Origin: Parapusillimonas granuli
GTDB taxonomy: Bacteria > Pseudomonadota > Gammaproteobacteria > Burkholderiales > Burkholderiaceae_B
Assembly (NCBI RefSeq): GCF_013416525.1
Contig: NZ_JACCEM010000007.1
Span: 1-64,000 of the forward strand
DNA: 64,000 nucleotides
Direction of reading: 5' to 3'
The notes beneath the pieces are model-generated. The model saw only the letters and a program-made list of their open reading frames with translations. It did not search any database and was not told the origin of the DNA. How positions within the stretch are numbered: position 1 is the stretch's first letter; the number at the start of each line of letters is the position of its first letter. Shown piece after piece: positions 25,364-35,012 of this stretch. The position numbers were made by a program, and so were the translations under genes.

Positions 25364-26101
25364 ATGGAACATGACCATAGTCCCCTATACGCGAAAGTCG
25401 AAGCGGCGCTGGCGTCCGACATCTCCTCCGGCCTGCTCCCTCCGGGCGGCCAGCTCCCGCCCGAAGACCAGCTGATCCAGCGCTTCGGCGTCAGCCGCAC
25501 GACCATCCGCAAGGCGATCGAAAACCTCGTGTCAGGCGGATGGGTCGAAATCCGCCGCGGCAAAGGCACTTTCGTCGCCCAGCGCAGGATCACCCAGGAA
25601 CTGACCGAACTGACCGGCTTCGTCGAAGACATGCAGGCGCTGGGCCGCACGCCGACGGCCCGCTTGCTGGACAAGCGGCTCGTCCCCGCCGATGCCGAGG
25701 TGGCCCGGCGGCTGGCGATGCCGCCCGGCGGCATGGTGATGCGGATCCAGCGCGTCAGGCTGGCCGACGGTGTCGCCGTGTCCTTCGACGAAACCTATCT
25801 GCCGCGCGAAATCGGTGAAAAAGTCGCCGCCCACGACCTGGACGCCGAGCCGATTTTTTCGCTGCTCGAAGACAAATACGAATCCCCGCTCACCGAGGCC
25901 GAGTACCGGCTCGAAGCGGTCACCGCCGCGCCGGAGGTGGCGCGGGCCCTGGCCGTCAGCCCGGGCAGCGCGATCTTCCTGATCGAGCGCACCTCGTACA
26001 CCGAAGGGCATCGTCCCATCGACTACGAAAAACTGCATTATCGCGGCGATCTGATCAGCTTCGTCACGCGCCTGGCGCGGCGTCCGCGCAAGCGCCCATA
26101 A
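25364..26101 (+). CDS. GntR-family (HutC-type, UTRA domain) transcriptional regulator
   Basis: The 245-residue protein has an N-terminal winged helix (LPPEDQLIQRFGVSRTTIRK followed by AIENLVSGGWVEIRRGKGTF) and a C-terminal UTRA ligand-binding domain from about residue 95. No ribosome site precedes the ATG, and the predicted transcription start coincides with it, so the mRNA may be leaderless. A 28-bp palindrome overlaps its promoter. It is divergent from the dioxygenase operon (239 bp) and 15 bp upstream of the TauE exporter gene, so it may control either. Confidence 0.88.
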   Translation: MEHDHSPLYAKVEAALASDISSGLLPPGGQLPPEDQLIQRFGVSRTTIRKAIENLVSGGWVEIRRGKGTFVAQRRITQELTELTGFVEDMQALGRTPTARLLDKRLVPADAEVARRLAMPPGGMVMRIQRVRLADGVAVSFDETYLPREIGEKVAAHDLDAEPIFSLLEDKYESPLTEAEYRLEAVTAAPEVARALAVSPGSAIFLIERTSYTEGHRPIDYEKLHYRGDLISFVTRLARRPRKRP

Positions 26102-26116
26102 GGCAAAGGCGAAGCA

Positions 26117-26968
26117 ATGGACGCCTTATGGCTCTTCATGGCCGCCTTTGGCGCCAGCGCATTGGGCGGTGTGCTGGGCATGGCCAGCGGCATTTTCATC
26201 GTCCCCATCCTCACGCTGTTTTTCGGTGTCGGCATCCATGTGGCGATCGGCGCCAGCATCGTGTCGGTCATCGCCTGTTCCTGCGGCAGCGCGGCCCCGT
26301 TCCTGAAAAGCCGCTTGACCAACGTCCGCCTTGCCATCGTCCTGGAGACCGCCACCACGCTCGGCGCGCTGACCGGCGTGTTCCTCATTGGCATCGTCTC
26401 CACACCGGTTCTGTATGGCCTGTTTGCGGCCATTCTGGCGGTGTCGGCGCAGCAGATGCTGGCGCGGCGGCGCGAGGCGGCGGCCACGGACGCTCCGGAC
26501 CCGAAGAGCTGGGCCACGGCCTTGCGCCTGCATTCCAGCTTCCCAGACCGTGTGTCGGGGCGCGAACTGCCTTACCATGTGCGCCGCCTGCCGCTGGGCA
26601 TGGCGCTGATGTACGCGGCGGGGCTGGTCTCCGCATTGCTGGGAATCGGCTCGGGCGTCCTGAAGATTCCCGCGATGGACACCGCCTTGCGGCTGCCCAT
26701 CAAGGTGTCCTCGGCCACGTCGAATTTCATGATAGGCGTGACGGCGGCCGCCAGCGCGGGCGCTTATTTCGTGCGCGGCGACATCGACATCGGCATTGCC
26801 GGCCCGATCGCCGTCGGCTCGGTGGTCGGCGCGCTTGCCGGTGCGCGCTTGTTGATGGGGCTGCCGGCCGACAAGCTGCGCATCTTCTTCGTGGCCGTTC
26901 TCGCCGTGCTGGCCGTCCAGATGTTCCTGAGCGCCGTCGGCATCCAGGTTCCTGGAGGGGGGAAATGA
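26117..26968 (+). CDS. TauE/SafE-family sulfite or organic-anion exporter
   Basis: The 283-residue protein has eight or so hydrophobic segments and the internal twofold pattern of TauE/SafE (DUF81) transporters: GGVLGMASGIFIVPILTLFF in the first half, GIGSGVLKIPAMDTALRLPI in the second. Family members move sulfite, sulfoacetate or other anions across the inner membrane. Its stop overlaps the next ATG (ATGA), coupling it to the DUF1634 partner. It follows the GntR gene closely and may be its target. The substrate is unknown. Confidence 0.87.
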   Translation: MDALWLFMAAFGASALGGVLGMASGIFIVPILTLFFGVGIHVAIGASIVSVIACSCGSAAPFLKSRLTNVRLAIVLETATTLGALTGVFLIGIVSTPVLYGLFAAILAVSAQQMLARRREAAATDAPDPKSWATALRLHSSFPDRVSGRELPYHVRRLPLGMALMYAAGLVSALLGIGSGVLKIPAMDTALRLPIKVSSATSNFMIGVTAAASAGAYFVRGDIDIGIAGPIAVGSVVGALAGARLLMGLPADKLRIFFVAVLAVLAVQMFLSAVGIQVPGGGK

Positions 26969-27276
26969 AAGCGCGGGAAAATATTCTCGAGCGGCAAGAG
27001 GGCGTCATTGCTGGGCTGCTCTGGTACGGAACATGGTTCGCCTGCGCGCTGATCGCCGCGGGCATGCTGATGGCGGCCGCCGAGCCGCTGCCGGTGGCGC
27101 TGCCGCTGGGCGGGTTCGACGTGGTGCAGGCCGGCGTGGCGGCGCTCATTCTGCTGCCGGTCTTGCGGGTGGCGCTGATGCTGGCCATTTTCCTGCGCGA
27201 GCGCGATTACGCCTACGCGGTGATCGCGGGGCTGGTGCTGGCCATCATCGCGGCCGGCGTCGTCATCGAGTCGTGA
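26965..27276 (+). CDS. DUF1634 membrane protein
   Basis: The 103-residue protein begins MKARENILERQEGVIAGLLW and has three hydrophobic helices (about residues 18-36, 49-70, 80-101). It resembles DUF1634 proteins, which are commonly encoded beside TauE/SafE exporters. The ATG at 26965 overlaps the upstream stop, and GGAGGGGGG precedes it. It is probably an accessory subunit of the exporter. Confidence 0.75.
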   Translation: MKARENILERQEGVIAGLLWYGTWFACALIAAGMLMAAAEPLPVALPLGGFDVVQAGVAALILLPVLRVALMLAIFLRERDYAYAVIAGLVLAIIAAGVVIES

Positions 27277-27840
27277 CGGCGACGAACCGCCCGGTTCCCA
27301 ACGTCACCAGCGCGGCATGCGAGGCCTGGGCGAATCCCCAGGTGCTCCCGCCGCGAGACGCCGAGGCGCCTGGTTGCATAATACTGATTTATCGTAGTAC
27401 GATCCAAGTAAAAGCGATTTTGAGTGTCTTGGAGTCTGGCACGGTTCAGGTCCAGGACGCCGTCATTGCCATGGACCAGACGTTCGTCATTGCCATGGAC
27501 CAGACGTTCGTCATTGCCGAGGTTTTGGTTTCGATGTGCGGGTGCAATAAAAAATTAATTCGACTTCGCGGTTTTTTCTATTTTTCGTTGTAAAAAAACA
27601 ACATAATTTAACGTTAATGCGATGTGCGTATGCTTTGAAATACGGCACTGAGCGATAGATATGTAGCTAAATGTTGTTTAGTTAAAAACATTTTGCGTTA
27701 AATATTTCCTGCGTGGGCCTTTTCCAGGATTTTTGTTCTCACATACATGGCGCTTTCAGGTTGTTGTCACGCCATGGCTACCCGGTTTCCGTCAGGGCGG
27801 TCGCAGAACTCGCCCTTTCGGAAGACGAGCCGAAACACCT
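27277..27840. other. Spacer between DUF1634 and the IS4 transposase
   Basis: About 560 bp without a convincing gene. The first 300 bp hold the tandem repeat. From about 27540 to 27700 the sequence becomes markedly AT-rich (runs of A and T, GTTGTAAAAAAACAAC hairpin at about 27586-27602), unlike the flanking GC-rich DNA. One end of the IS4 element must lie here or close by, but I could not find its inverted repeat. Confidence 0.5.
27462..27518. repeat. 24-bp tandem repeat, 2.4 copies
   Basis: The unit GTCATTGCCATGGACCAGAC plus GTTC is repeated exactly at 27462-27485 and 27486-27509, with a third partial copy to 27518. It is in frame with an open stretch (VIAMDQTF twice) but there is no recognised gene there. 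Confidence 0.9.
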
Positions 27841-29070
27841 TTACCCCCCGAACTCCGACACTCCCCGCTGCGTCTCAGGCGGCGTGACCTTGTGGGGCAG
27901 CAATTGCCGGAGGATATGGATGGTGTGCGTGAACGACAACTCCTTGCACTCCCGCCCGGCCTCCTCGGCGGTGCGCGTCATCAGTTTCCGGATCACCGCA
28001 TGCGCAATGAGCAGCGCGTAGAACTCCTGGCGTACCAGTTCCGCTTTCTTGCTGCGTAGCACCATGCCATCGGAGAGCAGCGTCTTCATCTCCGCTATCG
28101 CCACCTCGATGGGCAGGCGCCGATGATACAGGGCGATAAGTTCCTCCGCGGGCGCCTCGCCGGCGTCCAGCCAATTCGTCATCAGCCGATGCGTCCGTCC
28201 GTCGGTGTCCAGGCGGTATTCGATCACGCGCACCACGATGCCGTCGTCCCGCAGCCTGGCTTCCGGCGACTCATAGATCTTGCTCAGATATGAATCGTCC
28301 GGCAGCGACTCGTGCGCAAGAAAGACATGGCTGTCACAGGCCCGGAACAACAGCCTCGCGCCGTTGGCCTGCGCGCGCCGCCATAGCGCGAAATCCGTGA
28401 AGCCGCAATCGGCGATGACGATCATTTCCCCCGTCGCCGCTTCCAGCACCTCGCCGGCCAGCGCCCGTTCGCTGGTTCCATGCGGGCCCAGGCGCGCGCC
28501 CAGCAGGATGTGCGTGCCGCATTCGGCCAGCGCGCAAAAGCGCAATTGTGGAAATGCCGGCGTTCCGGGCGTGGCGTCCGGGTAACCGAAGTAGGCCGCG
28601 TTATCGGGCGCATTGTGCATGTCCAGCGTGCAAGCGACCAGCCCCATGATGCGCAGCCCCCGGTACCAGCAGCCCGCCATCCGTACCGGGCCGACCGGCT
28701 GGACCTGCGAACGGTACAGGGTTTCGAATACGTCCGCACCCACCCGGACGCGCGCCGACGAGATGGCGCCCTTGGTGACGGCCACGTCGCGGATCTGGTC
28801 GCCATAGACGCGGCGCAGTCCCTCGATCACGATGTGCAGCACTTCCTCGTAAGCCGTCTCGCGATACAGGCACAGGCAGATCACGTAGTACACCAACACT
28901 TCGTGTGGCAGGCCCCGCCGCCGGCGGCTGTGCCGGCCATGTTTGTCCAGGGCTTCGCGGACTCTGGAAAGCGGGCAGGCCAGCGTCAGGTTACCCAGCA
29001 TCAGGTAATCGGCCAGCCGCGCCTGCGTCCTCGTCCTCGCCTTCATTATTGCCATCAACCACCACTCCAT
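27841..29070 (-). CDS. IS4-family transposase
   Basis: The 409-residue DDE transposase has an IS4-type N-terminal domain and the catalytic core: DMHNAPDNAAYFGY (first Asp region), IVIADCGFTDF (second Asp) and YHRRLPIEVAIAEMK, an exact Y-(2)-R-(3)-E-(6)-K signature with the catalytic Glu. An internal ATG at 29052 is a possible shorter start. The gene looks intact. It is inserted between the TauE operon and the chemoreceptor. Terminal inverted repeats and target duplication were not resolved by eye. Confidence 0.85.
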   Translation of the reverse strand: MEWWLMAIMKARTRTQARLADYLMLGNLTLACPLSRVREALDKHGRHSRRRRGLPHEVLVYYVICLCLYRETAYEEVLHIVIEGLRRVYGDQIRDVAVTKGAISSARVRVGADVFETLYRSQVQPVGPVRMAGCWYRGLRIMGLVACTLDMHNAPDNAAYFGYPDATPGTPAFPQLRFCALAECGTHILLGARLGPHGTSERALAGEVLEAATGEMIVIADCGFTDFALWRRAQANGARLLFRACDSHVFLAHESLPDDSYLSKIYESPEARLRDDGIVVRVIEYRLDTDGRTHRLMTNWLDAGEAPAEELIALYHRRLPIEVAIAEMKTLLSDGMVLRSKKAELVRQEFYALLIAHAVIRKLMTRTAEEAGRECKELSFTHTIHILRQLLPHKVTPPETQRGVSEFGG

Positions 29071-29231
29071 TGCTATAGATTTTCAGAGCGGGCGGAACCT
29101 TTTTTAATTAAACAAAACAGTTCCTTGTCCCCTTTGTTTTTGCAGAGCCAAATGCGTGTTCATATTAACCAAAACGATTAAAATGAATCGAACTGAAACA
29201 GGCGCACGACGGAAACGATTCAAGGAGCTTT

Positions 29232-30944
29232 ATGTCACTGATTGCCCGGCGCGATAGCGCAACTGGTTCCCATTCTGCCCCCCCTCTCAAAAAAGCAGGG
29301 GGGGTTTTTACATATCACGGCATCTGGGCTCCCGGAGTCAGGCTGTTTCGCCAGCTCTCCTTTGCGGCCAAGTCGGCCATCATCGTGGTGGCCATGGTGC
29401 TGCCTCTGCTGGTGTTGCTGGGCTGGCAGCTCGTCGCCCGGCACGATGAAGCCACGCAGGCGCGCGTCGGCGCAACCCGGCAACTGGTCGAAGTCGCCCA
29501 CACCCTGCTGGTGTCGCACCACGCTCAGGAAGCCTCGGGCGCCTTAACGCGGGCGCAGGCGCAGGAACAGGCGCTGCGTGAAATCGCCCAGCTGCGCTAC
29601 GACGGGGTGGAGTATTTCTGGGTCAACGACATGCATCCGCGCATGGTCATGCACCCCACGAATCCCGCGCTCAACGGGCAGGACCTGACCAACTACAAAG
29701 ACCCGCACGGCTTCGCCCTGTTCAACGCGATGGTGGACGTCGTCCGCAAGGACGGCCAAGGCACCGTAAGCTATCAGTGGCCCCGGCCGGGCGGCGACGT
29801 GCCGGTGGACAAGGTGTCTTTCGTCAAGTCCTTCGAACCCTGGGGCTGGGTCATCGGCTCCGGCGTCTACGCCGACGACATCCGCGCGGCGGCCATGCGG
29901 CGCCTGATGTGGAACGGCGGCATCGTGGCGATTTCGCTGTTGCTGCTCGCCTATCTGTTCCTGTCCTTCTACCGCGTGATGCAAGGCGGCCTGCTCGAAA
30001 CCCGGCGCCACTTGCGCGCCATGAAAGACGGCGACCTCACGACGACTCCCGCGCCCTGGGGCAAGGACGAGCCGGCCGAACTCATGCTCGAACTGGCCAG
30101 CATGCAGACCTCGCTGCGCGACATGGTGGCCCGCGTGCGCGGCGCGAGCGACAACATCCTGTATTCCACCGGGGAAATCAATCGCGCGGCGGTGGATCTC
30201 GCCGCCCGCACGCAGGACTCGGCCAGCAACATCCAGCAGACCGCGGCCGCCATGGAGCAGATCCGCGCAACGGTCTACAACACCTCCGAGAACACCATAG
30301 AAGGCGCGCAGGTCGTCGACAAGAGCGCCAAGGCGGCGGGCGAAAGCGCGCAGGTGATGCGCGAAATGGCCGTCAGGATGAAAGAGATCCGTGCGTCGTC
30401 GAGCAAGATCAGCGACATCATCAACACCATCGACGCCATCGCCTTCCAGACCAACATCCTGTCGCTCAATGCGGCCGTCGAAGCGGCCAGGACGGGCGAG
30501 CACGGCCGCGGCTTCGCCGTGGTGGCCAGCGAAGTCCGCTCGCTTGCGCACCACAGCGCCAATGCGGCGAGCGAAATCAAGAAGCTGATCACCGAGAGCG
30601 TCCAGCAGATCGAAGCGGGCGCCAAAACGGCGAGCGAGGCCGGGGCCGCCATCGAAGACGTCCTGACTTCGTCGCAGCGCGCCAACGATCTGCTCAGCGA
30701 GATCGCCAACGGCGCCCGCGAGCAAAGCGTGGGCGTCGACGAGATCGGCAAGGCGGTGCAGCACCTGGATGGCATGACGCAGGACAACGCCGCCATGGTG
30801 CAGCAAACGGTTTCCGCCACCGACGCCATGCGGGAACTGGCCGAGCGGCTGGCCAACGAGGTCGCCCGCTTCCGCCTGCCGGAGCCCACCCAGGCCAATG
30901 CCGGCGTCCACAGGCGCCAGACCTTCGACGTGATCGAGGTGTAG
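29232..30944 (+). CDS. Methyl-accepting chemotaxis protein with a periplasmic Cache domain
   Basis: The 570-residue chemoreceptor has a transmembrane helix at about residues 46-68. A single-Cache sensor follows ([33 protein letters not shown]), then a second membrane helix at about 222-240, a HAMP-like linker and the signalling hairpin tip [30 protein letters not shown] precedes the ATG. Cache sensors of this subtype often bind small organic acids. It heads a run of three plus-strand signalling genes. Confidence 0.92.
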   Translation: MSLIARRDSATGSHSAPPLKKAGGVFTYHGIWAPGVRLFRQLSFAAKSAIIVVAMVLPLLVLLGWQLVARHDEATQARVGATRQLVEVAHTLLVSHHAQEASGALTRAQAQEQALREIAQLRYDGVEYFWVNDMHPRMVMHPTNPALNGQDLTNYKDPHGFALFNAMVDVVRKDGQGTVSYQWPRPGGDVPVDKVSFVKSFEPWGWVIGSGVYADDIRAAAMRRLMWNGGIVAISLLLLAYLFLSFYRVMQGGLLETRRHLRAMKDGDLTTTPAPWGKDEPAELMLELASMQTSLRDMVARVRGASDNILYSTGEINRAAVDLAARTQDSASNIQQTAAAMEQIRATVYNTSENTIEGAQVVDKSAKAAGESAQVMREMAVRMKEIRASSSKISDIINTIDAIAFQTNILSLNAAVEAARTGEHGRGFAVVASEVRSLAHHSANAASEIKKLITESVQQIEAGAKTASEAGAAIEDVLTSSQRANDLLSEIANGAREQSVGVDEIGKAVQHLDGMTQDNAAMVQQTVSATDAMRELAERLANEVARFRLPEPTQANAGVHRRQTFDVIEV

Positions 30945-31061
30945 GGGATCAAGATCCGCCTCAGGGCGCCCGCCCCGCATCGTTTTGCGGGCCGCGGGGC
31001 TCGCCCGGCCTGCGCCGCGCAGGCATTGACTGGGACTTTTCTTGATACAAGGGATCTAACC

Positions 31062-32327
31062 ATGACAGCGTATTCCACATCGGATCGGAGCGACTCCGGC
31101 CTCATGCAGGAATCGTTGCCACTGCAGAACTACTGCATTGCCATGCAGCCCATCTGCGACGGCGATCTGAAGCACGTGGGCGATGAACTGCTCTATCGCG
31201 ACAGCGCGACGGCCACTTTTGCGAACGTGGCCGACGACCAGGCGGTGGTCGCGACGGCGCGGGTCTACCATATCGCCTTCTATGAAATCGGCATCGAGCG
31301 CCTGGTGGGCAAGCGGCGGATGTTCGTCAACGCGCCGCGCGACATGCTGCTCAAGCCCGAGCTCCTGCCGTCGAACCCGGACCAGCTGGTCATTGAAGTC
31401 CTGGAGGACGTCGCCGGCGATCCCGAAGTGGTGGAGTCGCTCCGGCGGATACGCTCGCGGGGTTTCGACGTGGCGCTGGACGATTTCGTGCTCACCCCCG
31501 AAACCGAGCCGTTGCTGGAAGTGGCCACCATCGTCAAGGTCGACATGCTGCAGCCCTTCGACGAGCCGGCCGTCGCCCGGTACAAGCGGATGGGCCTGCG
31601 GCTCATGGCCGAGAAAGTCGAGGACTTCGACTCCTTCGAACGCTTGCGGGCCATGGGCTTCGAGCTCTTTCAGGGGTATTTCTATGCGCGGCCCGAAACC
31701 CAGAAGACGCTGTCCAATACGCGCAACAACAACCACGCCGCGCTGATGCGGCTGGTGTCGGCGCTGTACCGATGCAACACCGATTTCAAGGAAATCGAAC
31801 GCATCATCGCCCAGGACGCCGCGCTGACCTTCCTGCTTTTGAAGTACGCCAACTCGGCCCGCTTTCATTATCGGGGCAAGATCGAAACGATCTTCCAGGT
31901 GCTGCTGGCGCTGGGCTTGAAGCCGGTGCGCAACATGGCGATCACCATGCTGATCGCGAACAACGGCCCGGCCAGCAAGCTGCTGCTGTCCCGCGCGCTG
32001 ACCCGGGCGGACATGTGCGAACGGCTGGCCAAGCCGTCCATGCTGGGCGCCGAATCGGCGTTTCTCGCCGGGCTGCTGTCCATGATGGGGCCCTTGCTGG
32101 GCAAGCCGCTGCCGGAGCTCATGAAGGACCTGTCGCTTTCCGCCGACCTCATCGACGCCGTCCTGACGCGCGGCGGCCCGCTGGGCGTGCTGCTCAAGGA
32201 CGTCGAGGCCTTCGAGAACGCCAACACGGCGGGCTGGACGCCCGAGCGCGTCGAGACCTTCAACCGCACCTGGATGAAAAGCCAAGTCTGGACGACGGAG
32301 ATTCTTTCGATGGTCGATGCGGTATGA
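31062..32327 (+). CDS. EAL-HDOD signalling protein with a degenerate EAL domain
   Basis: The 421-residue protein has an EAL-like N-terminal half followed by an HDOD domain (about residues 205-400), the YuxH/CmpR architecture. The EAL signature is ELLYR instead of E(A/V)LxR, and DDF(G/A) is ALDDFVL, with several metal ligands lost, so c-di-GMP hydrolysis is unlikely; it may bind the nucleotide or act as a scaffold. I chose ATG 31062 (MTAYSTSDRS); an earlier start at 31026 exists. It lies between two chemoreceptor genes, suggesting a role in motility signalling. Confidence 0.85.
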   Translation: MTAYSTSDRSDSGLMQESLPLQNYCIAMQPICDGDLKHVGDELLYRDSATATFANVADDQAVVATARVYHIAFYEIGIERLVGKRRMFVNAPRDMLLKPELLPSNPDQLVIEVLEDVAGDPEVVESLRRIRSRGFDVALDDFVLTPETEPLLEVATIVKVDMLQPFDEPAVARYKRMGLRLMAEKVEDFDSFERLRAMGFELFQGYFYARPETQKTLSNTRNNNHAALMRLVSALYRCNTDFKEIERIIAQDAALTFLLLKYANSARFHYRGKIETIFQVLLALGLKPVRNMAITMLIANNGPASKLLLSRALTRADMCERLAKPSMLGAESAFLAGLLSMMGPLLGKPLPELMKDLSLSADLIDAVLTRGGPLGVLLKDVEAFENANTAGWTPERVETFNRTWMKSQVWTTEILSMVDAV

Positions 32328-32398
32328 CGGGCCCGGCTGCCGTTTCAGCGGCGGCCGGGGGCGGGCAAGTTTCTTTTCTTTTAAGGTGTCGAGGCATC

Positions 32399-34054
32399 AT
32401 GCGGTTCAACTTCCGTTTCAACGATTCAAGTCTTACGCGCCGTGTCTGGGCGGTCATGAGCGTCTATGGCCTGGCATTGCTGCTGATCATGGCGGCATCG
32501 GGCTGGGGCCTGTTCCAGGCGCGGTCCAGCTTGTCCAATCTGCACGACGAGCGGATGATGACGGCCGAGCAGGTCAACAGCCTGATGCAGGAGTTCTACG
32601 ACAGCCGCCTGAACATCCTGCTGGGCTTTCAGCACAATCCGCAAAGCGAGCTTTATTCCCTGCACGGGCACGAGCTGTCCTTGCACACTTCGGTCGTCCG
32701 GAAGAACGAAGAGGCATGGAAGCAGCACAAGCAGGCGCTCGAGTCCCGCGACCTCGACGCCCGTGAGGCCGAGCTGCTGAAGACGCTCGATCAGCATCAG
32801 AACGCCTGGCTGGCCAAGGCGCGCGAAGCCGTGGTCCGCCTGGAGGCGTCGGACTTCAGCCCGCCTTCCATGCAGGAGTTCCTGGTGGCGGGCCGTACCG
32901 AAGGCGACGCCTTGCTGAAGTCGCTGACCGCCCTGCGCCAGTATCAAAGCGTCATGGCGGATCAGGCCGTTGCCGCGGCCGAACAGCGCTTCGAAGCGGC
33001 CGTGGTCGCATTCGGCCTGATCCTGCTGCTGGTCGTGCTGCCCGGCATGATGCTGATGCTCTATACGATGCGGCGGCTCAGCCGCGGCTTCCGCCGCGCC
33101 GTGCGTTCCGCCCAGGCGATCGCCGCCGGCGACCTGGCGTATATGGACCACGACGATGCCGGCGACGAGATCGGCAAGCTGATCACCCAGATGCGGCACA
33201 TGCGGGACAATCTCAACAGCCTGATCGGGCGCATCGTCGCCGGTTCGGATTCCATCGCCCAAGCCGCCGACACCGTGGCGGCGGGCACGCAAGACCTTTC
33301 CGCGCGCACCGAGCAGCAGGCGGCGGCGCTGGAACAGACGTCGGCGGCCACGGAAGAGCTGAACAGCACGGTGCACCAGAACGCCGACAATGCCAGCGAA
33401 GTCGACCGCATGGCGATCGCCACGTCCCAGATGGCGGAGCGCGGCGGCACGGTCACCGACAATGCCGTCAAGACCATGGAGACCATCCGCCAGGCGTCCG
33501 AAAAAATCGGCGACATCGTCAACATCATCGACGGCATCGCCTTCCAGACCAACATCCTGGCGCTCAACGCCGCGGTCGAGGCCGCGCGCGCGGGCGAAGC
33601 CGGCAAGGGCTTTGCGGTGGTGGCCAGCGAAGTGCGCGCGCTGGCGCAGCGCAGCGCCGGCGCGGCCCATGAAATCAAGCACGTCATCCAGGAATCGGTC
33701 GACGGCATCCGCAACGGTTCCGAGCAGGTGTCGCAAGTCGGCGTGGCCATGGGCGAAATCGTCGAGAGCTTCCGCCACATGACGGCGCTGATCGGCGAGA
33801 TCGCCAGCGCGAGCAAGGAACAGGCCATCGGCCTGAGGCAGATCAACGAGGCGGTCAACCATATGGACGGCACCACCCAGCGCAATGCCATGCTGGTCGA
33901 AAGCACTTTGCGCACTTCGGAGCTGCTGCAAAGCCAGGCGGCCGACTTCCGCGCCCTGGTATCCACTTTCCGCCTGTCGGCCGAACTCGCGGCTCCGTTC
34001 CATGCGGACGAGCCCAGAGTGTTCGATTCCCCGGCCATTGCCTTGGGCCGCTGA
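32399..34054 (+). CDS. Methyl-accepting chemotaxis protein with a four-helix-bundle sensor
   Basis: The 551-residue receptor has membrane helices at about residues 17-38 and 200-222 flanking a helical periplasmic region of the 4HB_MCP/Tar type. A HAMP domain follows (RRLSRGFRRAVRSAQAIAAG), then the signalling hairpin [29 protein letters not shown]. Methylation-type Glu/Gln segments are present on both sides. It follows the EAL-HDOD gene by 71 bp. The ligand is unknown. Confidence 0.92.
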   Translation: MRFNFRFNDSSLTRRVWAVMSVYGLALLLIMAASGWGLFQARSSLSNLHDERMMTAEQVNSLMQEFYDSRLNILLGFQHNPQSELYSLHGHELSLHTSVVRKNEEAWKQHKQALESRDLDAREAELLKTLDQHQNAWLAKAREAVVRLEASDFSPPSMQEFLVAGRTEGDALLKSLTALRQYQSVMADQAVAAAEQRFEAAVVAFGLILLLVVLPGMMLMLYTMRRLSRGFRRAVRSAQAIAAGDLAYMDHDDAGDEIGKLITQMRHMRDNLNSLIGRIVAGSDSIAQAADTVAAGTQDLSARTEQQAAALEQTSAATEELNSTVHQNADNASEVDRMAIATSQMAERGGTVTDNAVKTMETIRQASEKIGDIVNIIDGIAFQTNILALNAAVEAARAGEAGKGFAVVASEVRALAQRSAGAAHEIKHVIQESVDGIRNGSEQVSQVGVAMGEIVESFRHMTALIGEIASASKEQAIGLRQINEAVNHMDGTTQRNAMLVESTLRTSELLQSQAADFRALVSTFRLSAELAAPFHADEPRVFDSPAIALGR

Positions 34055-34181
34055 GCCCCGCCGCAGCGCCGCGCGGCGCAGCCGCAAGTGATATGCTTGT
34101 CGGCTGCAGCCATGGCCGGCGCGTCGCCACGACGGCGGCTTTCGCCTGTCGGCCCGGCGCTGCGCAGCGTGGGGGAAGCCC

Positions 34182-34964
34182 GTGGCCAAGCCGATTCGTC
34201 AAGCGCAGGATCCCAAGGCGGCGCCCGTGTATGTGGGGTGCGCCGGCTGGGGGCTGTCTTCCAGGGTGGCGGCCCATTTTCCCGGCCAGGGCAGCCATCT
34301 GGAACGCTACGCCCGGGTGTTTTCAGCGGTCGAGATCAATTCCTCGTTCTACCGCCCTCATCAGCCCAAGACCTACGCCCGTTGGGCGGCCAGTGTGCCC
34401 GAGGCCTTCCGGTTCAGCGTCAAGGCGCCGCGCGCCGTCACGCATGAGCTCAGGCTGCGCGCGGCGGATGCCGCCATGGGCGCCTTCCTGGACCAGGCCG
34501 CCGCGCTGGGCGGCAAGCTCGGCTGCCTGCTGCTGCAGCTTCCGCCCAGCCTGGCGCTGAACGCGGCCGAAGTCGCCGGCTTCTTTTCCATGCTGCGCGC
34601 GCGGACGGGCGTGCATGTGGTTTGCGAGCCGCGCCATGCGAGCTGGTTCACGCCGGCCGGCGCGGCGCTGATGAAAGACTTCGGCATCGCCTGGGTCCAT
34701 GCGCACCCCTTGCCGGTTCCAGGCGTGGAACCCGCGGGCGATTCCCCTGCGCTTTATATCCGGCTGCACGGCGCGCCGCATGTCTATCATTCGGACTACA
34801 GCGACGAATTCATCGATGCCGTGGCCGGCCGGATTGCGGCCGCCCACGCGGCGGGCCGGCAAGCCTGGTGTATTTTCGACAATACGGCGCTCGGCCATGC
34901 CGTGCCGAACGCATTGGCGCTGACGATGCGGCTGGCCGCCATGGGGTTGTGGCCCCCGTCTTGA
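34182..34964 (+). CDS. DUF72-family protein
   Basis: The 260-residue protein, starting at GTG 34182 after GGGGGAAG, shows the DUF72 (YecE-like) TIM-barrel pattern: VYVGCAGWGLS near the N-terminus, EINSSFYRPHQPKTYARWA, FRFSVKAPRAVTHELRL, and YIRLHGAPHVYHSDYSDEF. The family is widespread but of unproven biochemical function. It stands alone downstream of the chemoreceptor gene. Confidence 0.88.
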   Translation: MAKPIRQAQDPKAAPVYVGCAGWGLSSRVAAHFPGQGSHLERYARVFSAVEINSSFYRPHQPKTYARWAASVPEAFRFSVKAPRAVTHELRLRAADAAMGAFLDQAAALGGKLGCLLLQLPPSLALNAAEVAGFFSMLRARTGVHVVCEPRHASWFTPAGAALMKDFGIAWVHAHPLPVPGVEPAGDSPALYIRLHGAPHVYHSDYSDEFIDAVAGRIAAAHAAGRQAWCIFDNTALGHAVPNALALTMRLAAMGLWPPS

Positions 34965-35012
34965 TGCCGGGGCGCCGCCGTTCGGCGCCTACTTGTTTAG
35001 TGCCGGCAGGCC

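Noticed and set aside
29544-30980. Minus-strand 478-codon frame opposite the first chemoreceptor
   Set aside because: Composition is shadow-like and the opposite strand encodes an unmistakable MCP.
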